Below, piece after piece: positions 29,721 to 38,971 of a DNA stretch of 43,067 nucleotides. The DNA comes from Myxococcaceae bacterium (GTDB lineage Bacteria > Myxococcota > Myxococcia > Myxococcales > Myxococcaceae): positions 1 to 43,067 of the forward strand of contig JAFGNZ010000217.1 in assembly GCA_016926755.1 (NCBI GenBank). The letters run 5' to 3'. Below the pieces are notes generated by a model. The model had not been told where the DNA came from. It did no database searches and saw nothing but the letters and a program-made list of their open reading frames with translations. Every line of letters begins with the position of its first letter. Within the stretch, counting starts at the first letter, position 1. Made by a program: the position numbers and the translations under genes.

Positions 29721-32036
29721 ATGACTCAGCGACAGCGAGTGACGCCCGAGCAGTCCTCAGCAGCGCCCCTCTCCTCGGAGCAGGCCGCTCCCTCTTCGGT
29801 GGACCCCGAGCGCTCGCGCGAGCGCGGGCTCGTCCTCCATGAGCTTCGCCCGGAGGAGGACGTGTTCGGCTACCTCCAGCGCGTGCGCGGCGGCTTCGAC
29901 GCTCGCCTGTACCAGCAGGTGCTCGGGGCGGCGAACCCCTACAAGGAGGGGGATGAGGCCATCGGGGTGGCGGCGGCGGACGAGCTGTCCCGCGCCAACG
30001 CTCGGGCGCTGCTGTCGCGCGCCCGGCTGGGAGCGCTCCACGCGCACCCGCCGCTGGAGGATCGGCTCTACGCCTTCATGCTGGAGGCGATCGACGCCGA
30101 GGCCCAGGCGGCCACGGCGGACTGGACGGTGGGGCGGCTGAAGGACTTCCTGCTGTCGGCGCGCGAGGAGGAGCTCAAGGGCGTCTGCCGTGGCCTGGGC
30201 AGTGACGTCATCGCCTGCGTCGTCAAGCTGATGAGCGACGCGGAGCTCACCACCGTGGGCAGCAAGGTCTTCCACCCGCTGCCGGGCAGCAGGCTGGGGG
30301 CGCGCGGCTACCTCGGGGCGCGCATCCAACCCAACTCGCCCACCGATCACCCGGAGGACATCCGCTGGCAGGTGTTCAACGGCTGGTCCTTCGCGGTGGG
30401 GGACGTGGTGCTGGGCACCAACCCCGTGTCCTCGGCCCCCGAGTCCGTGGCCGCGGTGGAGGCGGCGCTGCACGAGCTCCTCGTCACCTTCGGGCTGCAG
30501 GAGGTGATGCCCCACTGCGTGCTGTCGCACATCGACATCCAGGCGCGGGTGGAGGAGCTGCAGCCGGGCACCACGGGCATCTGGTTCCAGAGCATCGCGG
30601 GCACCGAGGCCGCCAACCGCACCTTCGATGTCACCCTGGAGAAGATGGTGGAGCACGCGGCCCGGCGCGGGGGCCGGTACGGGCTCTACTTCGAGACGGG
30701 GCAGGGCGCGGACGCGACGAACGGCCAGCACGGCGGCTGTGACATGGTGCTGCTGGAGGCGCGCAAGTACGGGTTTGCCCGGGCGCTGCGGCGGCGCGTG
30801 GCGCTGGCGCAGGTGGGCGCCGGGCGCGAGGCGGCCCCCTGGGTCCACGTCAATGACGTGGCGGGCTTCATCGGCCCGGAGGTGTTCCGCTCGCGCGAGC
30901 AGCTGGTGCGCTGCTGCCTCGAGGACATCGTCATGGGCAAGCTGCACGGGCTGATGATCGGCCTGGACGTCTGCTCCACGCTGCACATGGACGTGACGCT
31001 GGACGATCTCTCCTGGTGCCTGGATCAGATCGCCCCGGCGAGCCCCGGCTACCTGATGGCGCTGCCGACGCGCAATGATCCGATGCTGAGCTACCTGACG
31101 ACGGCGTTCCAGGATCACGTGCGCCTGCGCGAGCGCTTCGGCACCCGGGTGGATGACCGGATGTGGGCCTTCTTCCAGCAGCTCGGGGTGATCGACGCGC
31201 AGGGGCGGCCCACGGCGCACTTCGGGGACCCGCGCCACGTGTACGCGCAGTACCGCCGGCGCAAGGGAGACACGCGTCCGGAGGCGGAGCTGCGTGCCGA
31301 GGCCGAGCGACAGATGGCCGAGGTGCGCGCCCGCGGTGTGCCGCTCGCGGTGGGCCACGGCGCGCAGCCCTGGGAGCTGGAGCCCGCGCTGGAGCGGGAG
31401 GTGCGCGGCCACTACGAGGACGCCAAGGCGGGCATCTGGACGGAGCTGTCGCCCGCGTTCATCGACGGGCTTCCCCACGCGGTGCGCCTGCGCACCCAGG
31501 CGGCGGATCGGCGCGACTACATCCTCCACCCCGTCTCCGGCGAGCGGCTGGACGCGGAGTCGGTGCGCGCGGTGGAGGCGCTCAGGGCGAGCCGGGGCGC
31601 GCGGTGGGACGTGCAGATCGTCATCTCGGACGGGCTGGATCCGCGCTCCCTCATGGACACGGGCCACCTGGCGCCGTTCCTGGAGACGCTGCGCCACGAG
31701 CTGGAGGCCGCGAGCTACCGCGTGGCGCCCGAGCACCTGGTGGTGAGCTACGGCCGCGTGCGGGCCGGCTACCAGGTGGGAGCGCTGCTGTTCGGGGATG
31801 CGGCGGATGCGTTGCCGCGGGCGCTCGTCCACGTGGTGGGAGAGCGGCCCGGCTCGGGCCACCACAGCTACTCCGTGTACCTCACCGCGCCCGCGGGCCG
31901 GATCTGGGCGGGCCAGGAGCGCCCGGTGGACCACGACATCACGCGGGTGATCGCCGGGATCTCGGACACGAGCGTGCGGCCCGAGAGCGCCGCGCGCGAG
32001 GCGGTGCGCATCCTCGGGGAGCTGTGCCGGGGGTGA
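29721..32036 (+). CDS. eutBC: Ethanolamine ammonia-lyase, large and small subunits fused
   Basis: A 771-residue protein. Residues about 40-500 are the EutB TIM-barrel subunit, nearly free of gaps relative to the family: EEDVFGYLQRVRGGFDARLY region, GLGSDVIACVVKLMSDAEL, LGARGYLGARIQPNSPTDHP, and active-site strands through HGGCDMVLLEARKYGFA. Residues about 590-771 are EutC, including DVQIVISDGLDPRSL and VHVVGERPGSGHHSYSVY. The enzyme uses adenosylcobalamin to convert ethanolamine to acetaldehyde and ammonia (family knowledge). In E. coli these are two proteins of about 453 and 295 residues. GGGAG precedes the ATG at 29721. No eutA reactivase, eutT, transporter or shell gene is visible nearby. 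The stop overlaps the next start by four bases. Confidence 0.9.
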   Translation: MTQRQRVTPEQSSAAPLSSEQAAPSSVDPERSRERGLVLHELRPEEDVFGYLQRVRGGFDARLYQQVLGAANPYKEGDEAIGVAAADELSRANARALLSRARLGALHAHPPLEDRLYAFMLEAIDAEAQAATADWTVGRLKDFLLSAREEELKGVCRGLGSDVIACVVKLMSDAELTTVGSKVFHPLPGSRLGARGYLGARIQPNSPTDHPEDIRWQVFNGWSFAVGDVVLGTNPVSSAPESVAAVEAALHELLVTFGLQEVMPHCVLSHIDIQARVEELQPGTTGIWFQSIAGTEAANRTFDVTLEKMVEHAARRGGRYGLYFETGQGADATNGQHGGCDMVLLEARKYGFARALRRRVALAQVGAGREAAPWVHVNDVAGFIGPEVFRSREQLVRCCLEDIVMGKLHGLMIGLDVCSTLHMDVTLDDLSWCLDQIAPASPGYLMALPTRNDPMLSYLTTAFQDHVRLRERFGTRVDDRMWAFFQQLGVIDAQGRPTAHFGDPRHVYAQYRRRKGDTRPEAELRAEAERQMAEVRARGVPLAVGHGAQPWELEPALEREVRGHYEDAKAGIWTELSPAFIDGLPHAVRLRTQAADRRDYILHPVSGERLDAESVRAVEALRASRGARWDVQIVISDGLDPRSLMDTGHLAPFLETLRHELEAASYRVAPEHLVVSYGRVRAGYQVGALLFGDAADALPRALVHVVGERPGSGHHSYSVYLTAPAGRIWAGQERPVDHDITRVIAGISDTSVRPESAAREAVRILGELCRG

Positions 32037-32605
32037 GGCCGTTCTCCCCCAGGCTCCAGCTCACGCTGCTGGGCGTCACCGCGCTGCTGATGCTCGGCCT
32101 CTTCCCCAGGCTGTTCGACAGGTTCCAGGAGCAGGCGCAGGTCGTGCGATCGCCGGAGGCGGGCCTGCTCCTCGTGGCGCGGCCGGGCGGCGGGGATCGC
32201 AACTTCGACAGGACGGTGGTGCTCCTGGTGGAGGTGGGGCCGGAGCGGACGTGGGGGCTGGTGCTCAACCGCCTGAGGACGCCGCGAGACGAAGCGCTCC
32301 CCGCCGGAGCGGAGCGCTGGGGCGGACCCGTGCTCCCCGAGCACTTCGCCACGCTGCTCCGTGCGCCCACCGCCCCTGACGGCGCGCGGCGCGTCCTCGA
32401 GGAGCTCTCCTGGCGGGAAGGGCTGGCGCCGGAGGGGTGGACGAGAGGTGGCTCGCTGACGTTCGCCGGGCTGTCGGTGTGGGGGCCCGGGCAGCTCGAG
32501 CAGGAGCTGGCGCGGGGTGGCTGGGTGCTCGTGGAAGCGGACGCCGCGCGCGTCTTCTCCGAGCCAGGCGCCCTGTGGGCCGAGTGTATCGCGCCCCACC
32601 TATGA
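32033..32605 (+). CDS. YqgE/AlgH-family protein with an N-terminal membrane anchor
   Basis: A 190-residue protein starting at a GTG that overlaps the eutBC stop (GTGA, 32033-32036), implying translational coupling. A hydrophobic segment at about residues 8-25 (LQLTLLGVTALLMLGLFP) precedes the YqgE/AlgH (DUF179) domain: PEAGLLLVARPGGGDRNFDRTVVLLVE, then GLVLNRLRTP and GGPVLPEHFATLL. Ordinary YqgE proteins are cytosolic, lack this helix and are about 187 residues. AlgH was originally reported as an alginate regulator in Pseudomonas; its biochemical role is unclear. The anchor could place the domain in the inner membrane. Confidence 0.8.
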   Translation: MRPFSPRLQLTLLGVTALLMLGLFPRLFDRFQEQAQVVRSPEAGLLLVARPGGGDRNFDRTVVLLVEVGPERTWGLVLNRLRTPRDEALPAGAERWGGPVLPEHFATLLRAPTAPDGARRVLEELSWREGLAPEGWTRGGSLTFAGLSVWGPGQLEQELARGGWVLVEADAARVFSEPGALWAECIAPHL

Positions 32606-32622
32606 GCCGGGTGCCATGGCCC

Positions 32623-33615
32623 TCAGGGCCCCACGGGCCACTGGAGCGGGTGCTGAGGCACGTAGCCCAGCACCTCCCGTGCGCGGGTCCCGTCGAGGAT
32701 GGCCGCGAAGTGGAAGCGGCCCCGGTAGATGCGGTACGAGAACTGTGAGCCGGCGAAGCGCCGCCGGAGCCGGTAGGCGGGGGCCAGCAGCGGCCCCGGG
32801 AGGGGGACGGAGTGACGCCCCGATCGGCGGATGCACTCGGCGAGGGGCAGGGTGTCGGCGCCGGGGATGTTGAAGATGCCCTGGGTGCCGCCGGCGCGGA
32901 TGGCGAGCAGGAACGCGCGGGTGGCGTCCTCCAGCGAGAGCACGTTGAGCATGGGATCGAACCCAGCCGAGCGCAGGCAGAATGGGGCGGACAGGTAGTC
33001 GTGGAGCTGCGAGCCCGAGCCGGGGGCCAGCAGCTCCGAGCAGCGCAGCACCGCCACCTCCACCGGGGACATGCCCATGCGCATGCAGGCCAGCACGTCC
33101 GCCTCCACGCGATCGCGGACCCACTGAGGCGCCTCCGTCGAGAAGTCGAGCGGGTGATCCTCGGTGATGAGCGTGGGGAGGTTCTCCTGGACGCGGTAGA
33201 CCTCGACGGAGGAGCGGAAGACCAGCCGGCGCAGGGTGGGGTGGCGCTCGGAGAGCGTGAGGATCCACCGCAGCGCCTCCACGTTCTGCGCGTGGACGCG
33301 CGCGCCGCTCTCGTAGGCCCGGTGCATGGCGATGTGGACCAGCACGTCCACGCCCAGATCGCGCGCGGCGCCGAAGAGCAGCCGGTGCATGCGCCGAGGC
33401 CGGGTGAGATCGACCTGCTGGTAGGTGAGCCTCGGATCCGCGGGCAGCTTCGCCTCCTCCCAGCTCTCCAGGGCGACGGCGAGCACGGCCTGGATGCTCG
33501 GGTCCGCGAGCAGCTCCGCGCAGAGGCTTCGGCCGAGCGGCGTCGTCGCGCCCAGCAGCAGCACGCCTCGGGGAGGCCGGTGTCGCACCGCCCCTGTCGT
33601 CGCGCCCTCGCTCAT
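32623..33615 (-). CDS. SDR/NAD-dependent epimerase-fold protein with atypical active site
   Basis: A 330-residue extended SDR. It has the nucleotide-binding LLGATTPLGRSL (20-31), VDLTRPRRM, and VLVHIAMHR (91-99). The RLVFRSSVEVY (130-140) strand and a Pro-rich NIPGADTLPLAE follow. The active-site YxxxK of the family is replaced by WVRDR (165-169), with Trp for Tyr and Arg for Lys. It may therefore bind NAD(P) without classical epimerase chemistry, or the residues may be supplied elsewhere. Its start overlaps the plsC-like stop by four bases (ATGA), so the two are translated together and probably act on the same lipid pathway. Confidence 0.75.
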   Translation of the reverse strand: MSEGATTGAVRHRPPRGVLLLGATTPLGRSLCAELLADPSIQAVLAVALESWEEAKLPADPRLTYQQVDLTRPRRMHRLLFGAARDLGVDVLVHIAMHRAYESGARVHAQNVEALRWILTLSERHPTLRRLVFRSSVEVYRVQENLPTLITEDHPLDFSTEAPQWVRDRVEADVLACMRMGMSPVEVAVLRCSELLAPGSGSQLHDYLSAPFCLRSAGFDPMLNVLSLEDATRAFLLAIRAGGTQGIFNIPGADTLPLAECIRRSGRHSVPLPGPLLAPAYRLRRRFAGSQFSYRIYRGRFHFAAILDGTRAREVLGYVPQHPLQWPVGP

Positions 33616-34463
33616 CGAAAGAGCCCCTGGCGCTGGCGCAGGCCCCGATCGAGGAGCGCCTGGACGGCCGCTCGCACCCGCGAGGCGGCGCGCTTCACCA
33701 CCTCCGGATCATCCGCGTCCTCGGGGTGGAGCCCCTCATGGAGCACGAGCGGCTCGCCATAGTGGATGTGGTAGCGCACGGGCAGGGGGAAGGGCGTGAG
33801 CGGGATGGGCACATAGGGGACGCCGAGCAGCGAGCCCAGCTTGTGGAGGTGGCCGATCAGCGGCATCTGCTCCTCCGCGCCGATGAGGGCTACCGGCACC
33901 ACGGGCACGCGGTGGCGCAGGGCCAGCTCCGCGTGCCCCTCGCGCCACTCCTGGAGCTGGTAGCGCTTCCAGATGGGCTTGGCGATCCCTGGGACACCCT
34001 CGGGGAAGAGCAGCACCCACTCGCCCGACTCCAGCAGCGCGCGGAGGTTGCCGGGGGTGCCGCCCACCATGCCGCAGCGGGTGAACAGGGTCCCGACGAA
34101 GGGCATGCCCGCCACGAAGAAGTCCGCGACGGCCCGAGGGATCCGGCCGCGGCGCAAGAGGACATCCGTCCAGAGCATCGTCGCGTCGAAGGGCAGGGTG
34201 CCCGAGTGGTTGGACGCGAGGATGGCCGGGCCGCGTGTGGGCAGGAGCTCCACGCCGTGGGCGCGCACGCGGAAGTAGCGCCGATGGAGCTGCCCGAGCA
34301 GGGCCAGCATGAGGGCCACACGCTCGGGCTCGAGGCCGAAGAGATCGTAGCCATGCCCCGCGTCCCGGATGGGCGCGGAGCGGAGGAGCTCGAGCTCCGA
34401 CGAGAGCAGCCGCCGCAGGCCCTGACGGCCCCAGTGGCGCGCGGTCGCGAGCACTCCCCTCAT
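33612..34463 (-). CDS. PlsC/MGAT-like acyltransferase
   Basis: A 283-residue lysophospholipid acyltransferase-fold protein. Its acyl-transfer motif is NHSGTLPFD (85-93), an expanded version (His-x6-Asp) of the usual NHxxxxD, as seen in the MGAT/DAGAT-like branch. FPEG (153-156) is the second motif, followed by VPVVPVALIGAEEQMPL. Only one weak hydrophobic stretch is present (VALMLALLGQLH), so it is probably a peripheral membrane enzyme. AGGAGG lies just upstream of the ATG at 34463; a longer open frame reaches 34592 but has no family similarity. It is translated just ahead of the SDR gene. Confidence 0.85.
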   Translation of the reverse strand: MRGVLATARHWGRQGLRRLLSSELELLRSAPIRDAGHGYDLFGLEPERVALMLALLGQLHRRYFRVRAHGVELLPTRGPAILASNHSGTLPFDATMLWTDVLLRRGRIPRAVADFFVAGMPFVGTLFTRCGMVGGTPGNLRALLESGEWVLLFPEGVPGIAKPIWKRYQLQEWREGHAELALRHRVPVVPVALIGAEEQMPLIGHLHKLGSLLGVPYVPIPLTPFPLPVRYHIHYGEPLVLHEGLHPEDADDPEVVKRAASRVRAAVQALLDRGLRQRQGLFR

Positions 34464-34595
34464 GGCGCCCCTCCTGCCTTGCGCTCCAGCGCCCGCGAGG
34501 GCCTCGGGGGCGGGGGAGCGCAGTGCTTGCGGAGGACGATGTCCCCTGTGCAGGAATTGCGGGGCGCCAGCATGAGCGGAGGCAGGCGGCATGGC

Positions 34596-34841
34596 CTAGT
34601 GGCGGCGGAGGCTCTCGCGGAACGCGCGGACGCGCTCCACCATCTCCTCCATCGTCTTCCGGGAGACCTCGGAGACGTCGTCCACCAAGCGCTCGGCGTC
34701 CCGGAACCTGGGCTCCAGCTCCTTCCACTTGTCCTTGGCCTCCATCCCGGCCAGATGGAGGTCCACGCGGATCTCGTCGCGCAGGGTCTTCAGCTTGCCC
34801 AGGTTCTCGTGCATCCAGTCGCGCAGCTGTGTGTTGCTCAT
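34596..34841 (-). CDS. Small coiled-coil hypothetical protein
   Basis: An 81-residue, highly charged helical protein beginning MSNTQLRDWMHENLGKLK and ending RESLRRH. It is predicted by eye to form amphipathic helix or coiled coil along its length, with no Cys and no membrane segment. AAGGAG is well spaced before the ATG at 34841. It lies 132 bases upstream of the PlsC-like gene on the same strand and divergently from pssA, suggesting a role near lipid metabolism or the membrane surface. I do not recognise a family; apolipoprotein-like or phasin-like behaviour is only a guess. Confidence 0.7.
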   Translation of the reverse strand: MSNTQLRDWMHENLGKLKTLRDEIRVDLHLAGMEAKDKWKELEPRFRDAERLVDDVSEVSRKTMEEMVERVRAFRESLRRH

Positions 34842-35001
34842 GGCATTGCTCCTTTGTGAAAGGGTCGCCCATCGCTAGAGCAAGCTGCGTGCCGCGGCGC
34901 CTGCCCGCTCCCCCTGGCCAGAAAAGCGTGGTGCCGCCAGGCGATCCCGGGGATGGTTCTGCCGCGGCGCCGCCGCCTTCTGGGACGGTAGGAGAGTCCG
35001 A

Positions 35002-35649
35002 ATGACGACTGAGCCTCGCGAGCGACAGCCTCGCCGCCATTTCTCGATGATCCGGACCTTCGTGCTCGCGGACTTCGTCACGCTGGGCAACGGCTTCTCG
35101 GGGGCGGGGACCATCCTCTCGGCCATGCAGTACCTGGCCACCCACGAGCAGGGCTGGCTGTGGCTGGCGTTCGCGCTGATGCCGCTGGCGCTGGTGCTCG
35201 ACTTCATGGATGGCCGGGTCGCCCGCTGGCGCTTCAAGTCGTCGCCGCTGGGGGCGGACCTGGACTCGCTCGCGGATGTCATTTCCTTCGGGATGGCGCC
35301 GGCGGCGCTGGCCTTCGCGGTGGGGATGCGGGGAGTCCTGGACGTGGCGGTGCTGCTGTACTTCGTGGCCTGTGGCATCAGCCGCCTGGCGCGCTTCAAC
35401 GTCACGGCGGCGGAGCTGAGCGACGGGACGGGCAAGGTGAAGTACTTCGAGGGCACTCCCATTCCGACCAGCCTGGCGCTGGTGGCGGTGCTGGCGGTGG
35501 CGACGTGGCAGGGGCGGATTGGCCCCGGGGAGCAGCTCCTGGGAGGGGTGTGGGCGCTGGGGCCCGTGTCGCTGCACCCGCTGGTGCTGCTGTACCTGGC
35601 GAGCGGCAGCGCGATGATCAGCAAGACGCTGCGCATCCCCAAGTTCTGA
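35002..35649 (+). CDS. pssA: CDP-diacylglycerol--serine O-phosphatidyltransferase (PssA type II)
   Basis: A 215-residue integral membrane enzyme with the complete CDP-alcohol phosphatidyltransferase signature D67-x2-D70-G71-x2-A74-R75-x8-G84-x3-D88-x3-D92. Several helices follow it. FEGTPIPTS (roughly residues 151-159) matches the serine-specific branch. It makes phosphatidylserine, the precursor of phosphatidylethanolamine (family role). GTAGGAGAG precedes the ATG. It is divergent from the small coiled-coil/PlsC/SDR genes, so a lipid-synthesis neighbourhood is plausible. Phosphatidylethanolamine breakdown supplies ethanolamine, so eutBC about 3 kb away may be functionally linked (inference). 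Confidence 0.88.
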   Translation: MTTEPRERQPRRHFSMIRTFVLADFVTLGNGFSGAGTILSAMQYLATHEQGWLWLAFALMPLALVLDFMDGRVARWRFKSSPLGADLDSLADVISFGMAPAALAFAVGMRGVLDVAVLLYFVACGISRLARFNVTAAELSDGTGKVKYFEGTPIPTSLALVAVLAVATWQGRIGPGEQLLGGVWALGPVSLHPLVLLYLASGSAMISKTLRIPKF

Positions 35650-35853
35650 GCCCGCGCTGTCACCTGGCAGACACGCCGCGCGCAGGAGCGGAGGTTCCCT
35701 CCGCGCCCGGGCGACTCCCCGGCTTTGCCCTCCGGTGGGCGGTTGCTCGGCCCAACGTGGGTGCCTAGCTTCGCCACCTGATCCTCCGGGCTCATAGAGT
35801 GTGGGTTGGGAGTACCTGGGTGGCTGGGGCTGGGTGATGGTGCGGGGGTAGGG

Positions 35854-38805
35854 ATGGGTGCCATGAGTGGGCGCTGGGGCCTGTGGCTCCTGGCGGTGGG
35901 GCTGCTCGCGGGGTGCGCGGACCGGGAGCGTGGGTCGATGGCGGATGGCCGCCTGACGGCGACGCCCGGCGGTGTGGACTTCCAGCGCGTGGCGATGTTC
36001 GACGCGCGTGCGGTGGAGCTCACCCTGCGCAACGTGGGGCGCGCGCGCATCAACTTGGATGAGCTCTGGGTCGAGGGGCCGGACGAGGCCTACGTGGCGA
36101 CCTTCACCCAGGAGGGGCCGCACAGCCTGCTGCCAGGCAGCGAGTGCGGGGTGAAGGTGAGCTTCGCGCCGCGAGTGGCGGCCGAGCTGCCAGCCTCGCT
36201 CGTCATCCGCTCGGACGCGAAGCGGGAGCCCATCCTGCGCGTCCCCCTGTGGGGCGCGGGGGTGGACGTCTCGGCGAGCGTGTCGCCGCAGCGGCTGGAC
36301 TTCGGCCGCATCGAGGCCGAGTCGTCGAAGACGCTGGCCGTCACCGTGGAGAACCCCACGGACATGCCGGTGGAGGTGAACACGCGGCTGGTGGGCGCCG
36401 ACAAGGACGAGTTCTCCATCTCGCCGGTGACGCTGGCCCCGGGAGAGAAGCGCGAGCTGCCGCTGGCGTTCAACCCGGTGCGGGTGGGGCGCAAGAGCGT
36501 GGCGCTCGCGGTGACGCCGTGCCGCAACTGCCCGGATGTGCCGGTGCTCGTGGCGGCGGAGGCGTTGGATCGCGCGGTGGTGGCCGAGCCCCCGGAGCTG
36601 GACTTCGGCGGAGTGCCCATTGACAAGGACAAGTGGCTCATGGCCCGCCTGCGCAACATCAGCACCGAGCCGATGACGGTGACGCACCTGGAGCTGGAGG
36701 GCCGGGATGCCTCCTTCAGCCATGGCGAGACGGGGCTGCCGCTGGTGTTGCAGCCCGGCGAGGCGCGCGAGTGGGCGCTGCGCTACAGCCCGGGCCACAT
36801 GGGCTTCGCGCGGGACACCGCCCGCTTCCACGTGGAGAGCAGGCGCAACCCCATCACGCCGGTGGAGCTGCTGGGCCACGGCGGCGCGGCGGAGCTGTGC
36901 ATCTCTCCGGTGGCCCATGACTTCGGCGAGCAGCCGCTCGGCTCCAAGACGGCCGTCACCGTCAACGTCAAGAACTGCGGCTCGGAGAACGGGGGGCCGC
37001 TGAAGCTCACGGGCCTGGAGTTCCAGCCGGAGCCCAGCGGCCCGGTGCAGTTCAACCGCATGCCGCTGCCGCTGCCCCACACGCTGGGGCCCGGCGAGGA
37101 GGTCAACCTCCGGGTCTTCTACGAGCCCACCCGCGAGGGGGCCGCCACCGGCGCGCTGGTGCTGACGACCAACGCGTTCAACGCCGCCTCGGTGCAGCTC
37201 AACTTCCGCGGCCGGGCCCGGCGCTACGCGCCCTGCCAGCTCGTCGTCACCCCGGTGGGGCTGAACTTCGGCACGGTGCCGCCCCGGCGCGGCGCGGTGC
37301 TGGGCGTGAAGGTGGAGAACCTCGGCGGCGATCTGTGCCCGGTGAAGAACCTCCGGCTGCGGGATGATGGCGGAGGCGTGTTCTCGCTGCCGGGCGGGCA
37401 GCTGGATGGCTTCATCCTGTACCCGGGCGACTGGTTCTCCTTCCAGGTGGCGTTCACGGCGCCGCCCACGGGCGGCTCGTTCCTGGGCTCGCTGCAGCTC
37501 GAGCAGGCGGACCCGGCCCACCCGCTGCTCCTGGTGCCGCTGCAGGCGCACTCCCAGGAGGCGTGCCTGATCCCCACGCCGCGCTTCGTGGACTTCGGGC
37601 TGGGCCGCAGGGACTGCCCGCCGGCGCCTCGGCAGGTGAACTACCTCAACGCGTGCCCCAGCCCGCTCACGGTGTCGGGGGTGCGCCTGGGCGCGGGCAC
37701 CACGGACTCGGAGTTCTCGCTGCTCTCCGCGCCCGCGCCGCTGCCCATCACGCTCCAGCCGGGCGAGGCCTTCACGGCGGAGGTGGCGTACTTCGCCCAG
37801 GTGTTCGGGATGAACCTGTCGCCGCTCTTCGTGGACTCGAGCGAACTGCCCCAGCCGCTGCTCGTCCCGCTCCTGGGCGAGTCCTCCAGGCACATGGACG
37901 AGACGGACATCTTCATTCAGCAGGACGGCTCGAAGGTGGACGTCCTCTTCGTGGTGGATAACACCGCCTCCATGGTGGAGGAGCAGCCCCGCTTCACCAG
38001 CGCCCTGCCGGCCTTCGTGAGCGCCGCGCTGGAGAAGCACGTGGATCTGCACGTGGCGGTGACCACCACCGGCATCACCCCGGAGTCCGCTGCGTGCCCG
38101 GGTGGGGCGCGCGGCGGGGAGGCCGGTCGCTTCTTCCCGGTGGACGGCAGCAGAGCGCGCATCCTCCACCAGGGCATGAGCGATCTGGCCGCGCGGCTCC
38201 AGGCCAACGCCCAGGTGGGCCTGTGCGCCTCGGTGGAGCAGGGCTTCGAGGCCGTGCGCCGGGCGATCTCGGAGCCGCTGGTGAGCCGCGCGGATGATCC
38301 GCGCACCCCTCAGCCCAACGACGGCAACGCGGGCTTCCTGCGGGACGAGGCCGCGCTGGTGGTCGTCTTCGTGGGCGACGAGGATGATCACTCGCCGGAC
38401 AGCGTGGACACCTACGTGCGCTACTTCCAGGCGAAGAAGGGCGAGTTCCAGCCGCAGCGCATGACGATCTACGCCATCGCGCCCACCGGCGCCCCCTGCC
38501 CCACGGCCGGTGGAGCGGGCACCCGGTACGCCGAGGCCGCCGCCCGCACGGGAGGCGAGCTCCTCTCCGTGTGTGCCGCGGACTACGCGCCGCTGCTGCG
38601 CAACGTGGCCAACAAGGCCTTCTCCCCGCAGGATCGCTTCCCGCTGAGCGAGCGGCCGGATCCGGGCTCGGTGGTGGTGCGCATCAACGGCACGCCCACC
38701 CTCAGCGGCTGGCGCTACGACGGCGCCACCAACAGCGTGATCTTCTCGCCGAGCCCGGCGCCCGGCGCCCGGGTGGAGATCTCCTATCGGCGTGCCTGCC
38801 AGTGA
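35854..38805 (+). CDS. Lipoprotein with ASH-type repeats and a vWA-like domain
   Basis: A 983-residue lipoprotein (lipobox LLAGC, Cys21). It carries about six tandem ASH/HYDIN-like beta-sandwiches (about 45-680), each with a DFG or DFQ turn followed by VxNxG and FxP motifs, e.g. GVDFQRV, RLDFGRIEAES, ELDFGGVPID and VGLNFGTVPP. From about 694 a vWA-like fold begins, VDVLFVVDNTASM (695-707), whose metal-binding D-x-T-x-S resembles the DxSxS MIDAS, followed by VVFVGDEDDHS. The C-terminus ends RVEISYRRACQ. It probably acts in extracellular adhesion or assembly. The start is uncertain among ATG 35854, ATG 35863 and an upstream TTG; a ribosome site is weak for each. Confidence 0.8.
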   Translation: MGAMSGRWGLWLLAVGLLAGCADRERGSMADGRLTATPGGVDFQRVAMFDARAVELTLRNVGRARINLDELWVEGPDEAYVATFTQEGPHSLLPGSECGVKVSFAPRVAAELPASLVIRSDAKREPILRVPLWGAGVDVSASVSPQRLDFGRIEAESSKTLAVTVENPTDMPVEVNTRLVGADKDEFSISPVTLAPGEKRELPLAFNPVRVGRKSVALAVTPCRNCPDVPVLVAAEALDRAVVAEPPELDFGGVPIDKDKWLMARLRNISTEPMTVTHLELEGRDASFSHGETGLPLVLQPGEAREWALRYSPGHMGFARDTARFHVESRRNPITPVELLGHGGAAELCISPVAHDFGEQPLGSKTAVTVNVKNCGSENGGPLKLTGLEFQPEPSGPVQFNRMPLPLPHTLGPGEEVNLRVFYEPTREGAATGALVLTTNAFNAASVQLNFRGRARRYAPCQLVVTPVGLNFGTVPPRRGAVLGVKVENLGGDLCPVKNLRLRDDGGGVFSLPGGQLDGFILYPGDWFSFQVAFTAPPTGGSFLGSLQLEQADPAHPLLLVPLQAHSQEACLIPTPRFVDFGLGRRDCPPAPRQVNYLNACPSPLTVSGVRLGAGTTDSEFSLLSAPAPLPITLQPGEAFTAEVAYFAQVFGMNLSPLFVDSSELPQPLLVPLLGESSRHMDETDIFIQQDGSKVDVLFVVDNTASMVEEQPRFTSALPAFVSAALEKHVDLHVAVTTTGITPESAACPGGARGGEAGRFFPVDGSRARILHQGMSDLAARLQANAQVGLCASVEQGFEAVRRAISEPLVSRADDPRTPQPNDGNAGFLRDEAALVVVFVGDEDDHSPDSVDTYVRYFQAKKGEFQPQRMTIYAIAPTGAPCPTAGGAGTRYAEAAARTGGELLSVCAADYAPLLRNVANKAFSPQDRFPLSERPDPGSVVVRINGTPTLSGWRYDGATNSVIFSPSPAPGARVEISYRRACQ

Positions 38806-38971
38806 ACGGTGGGGAAGGGCTCGCAAGGGCCGGTTTTCAGGCTCCGGACACAGGGATGTCGGCCCTGGGTGCTACAGGTCTGCATCAGCCTGTGCGGATG
38901 ACCAGAAAATTGGAGGACCCCGCGTGCTGAGTACCCTGAGCCCGTCTTCGCCGCAGCCGAGGAGGCGTCTG

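Noticed and set aside
33736-38826. Open frame of about 1700 residues on the minus strand running across plsC, pssA and the vWA lipoprotein
   Set aside because: It crosses several genes with unmistakable motifs in other frames, and its translation is Arg/His/Gly-rich without domains. It is a GC-content artefact.
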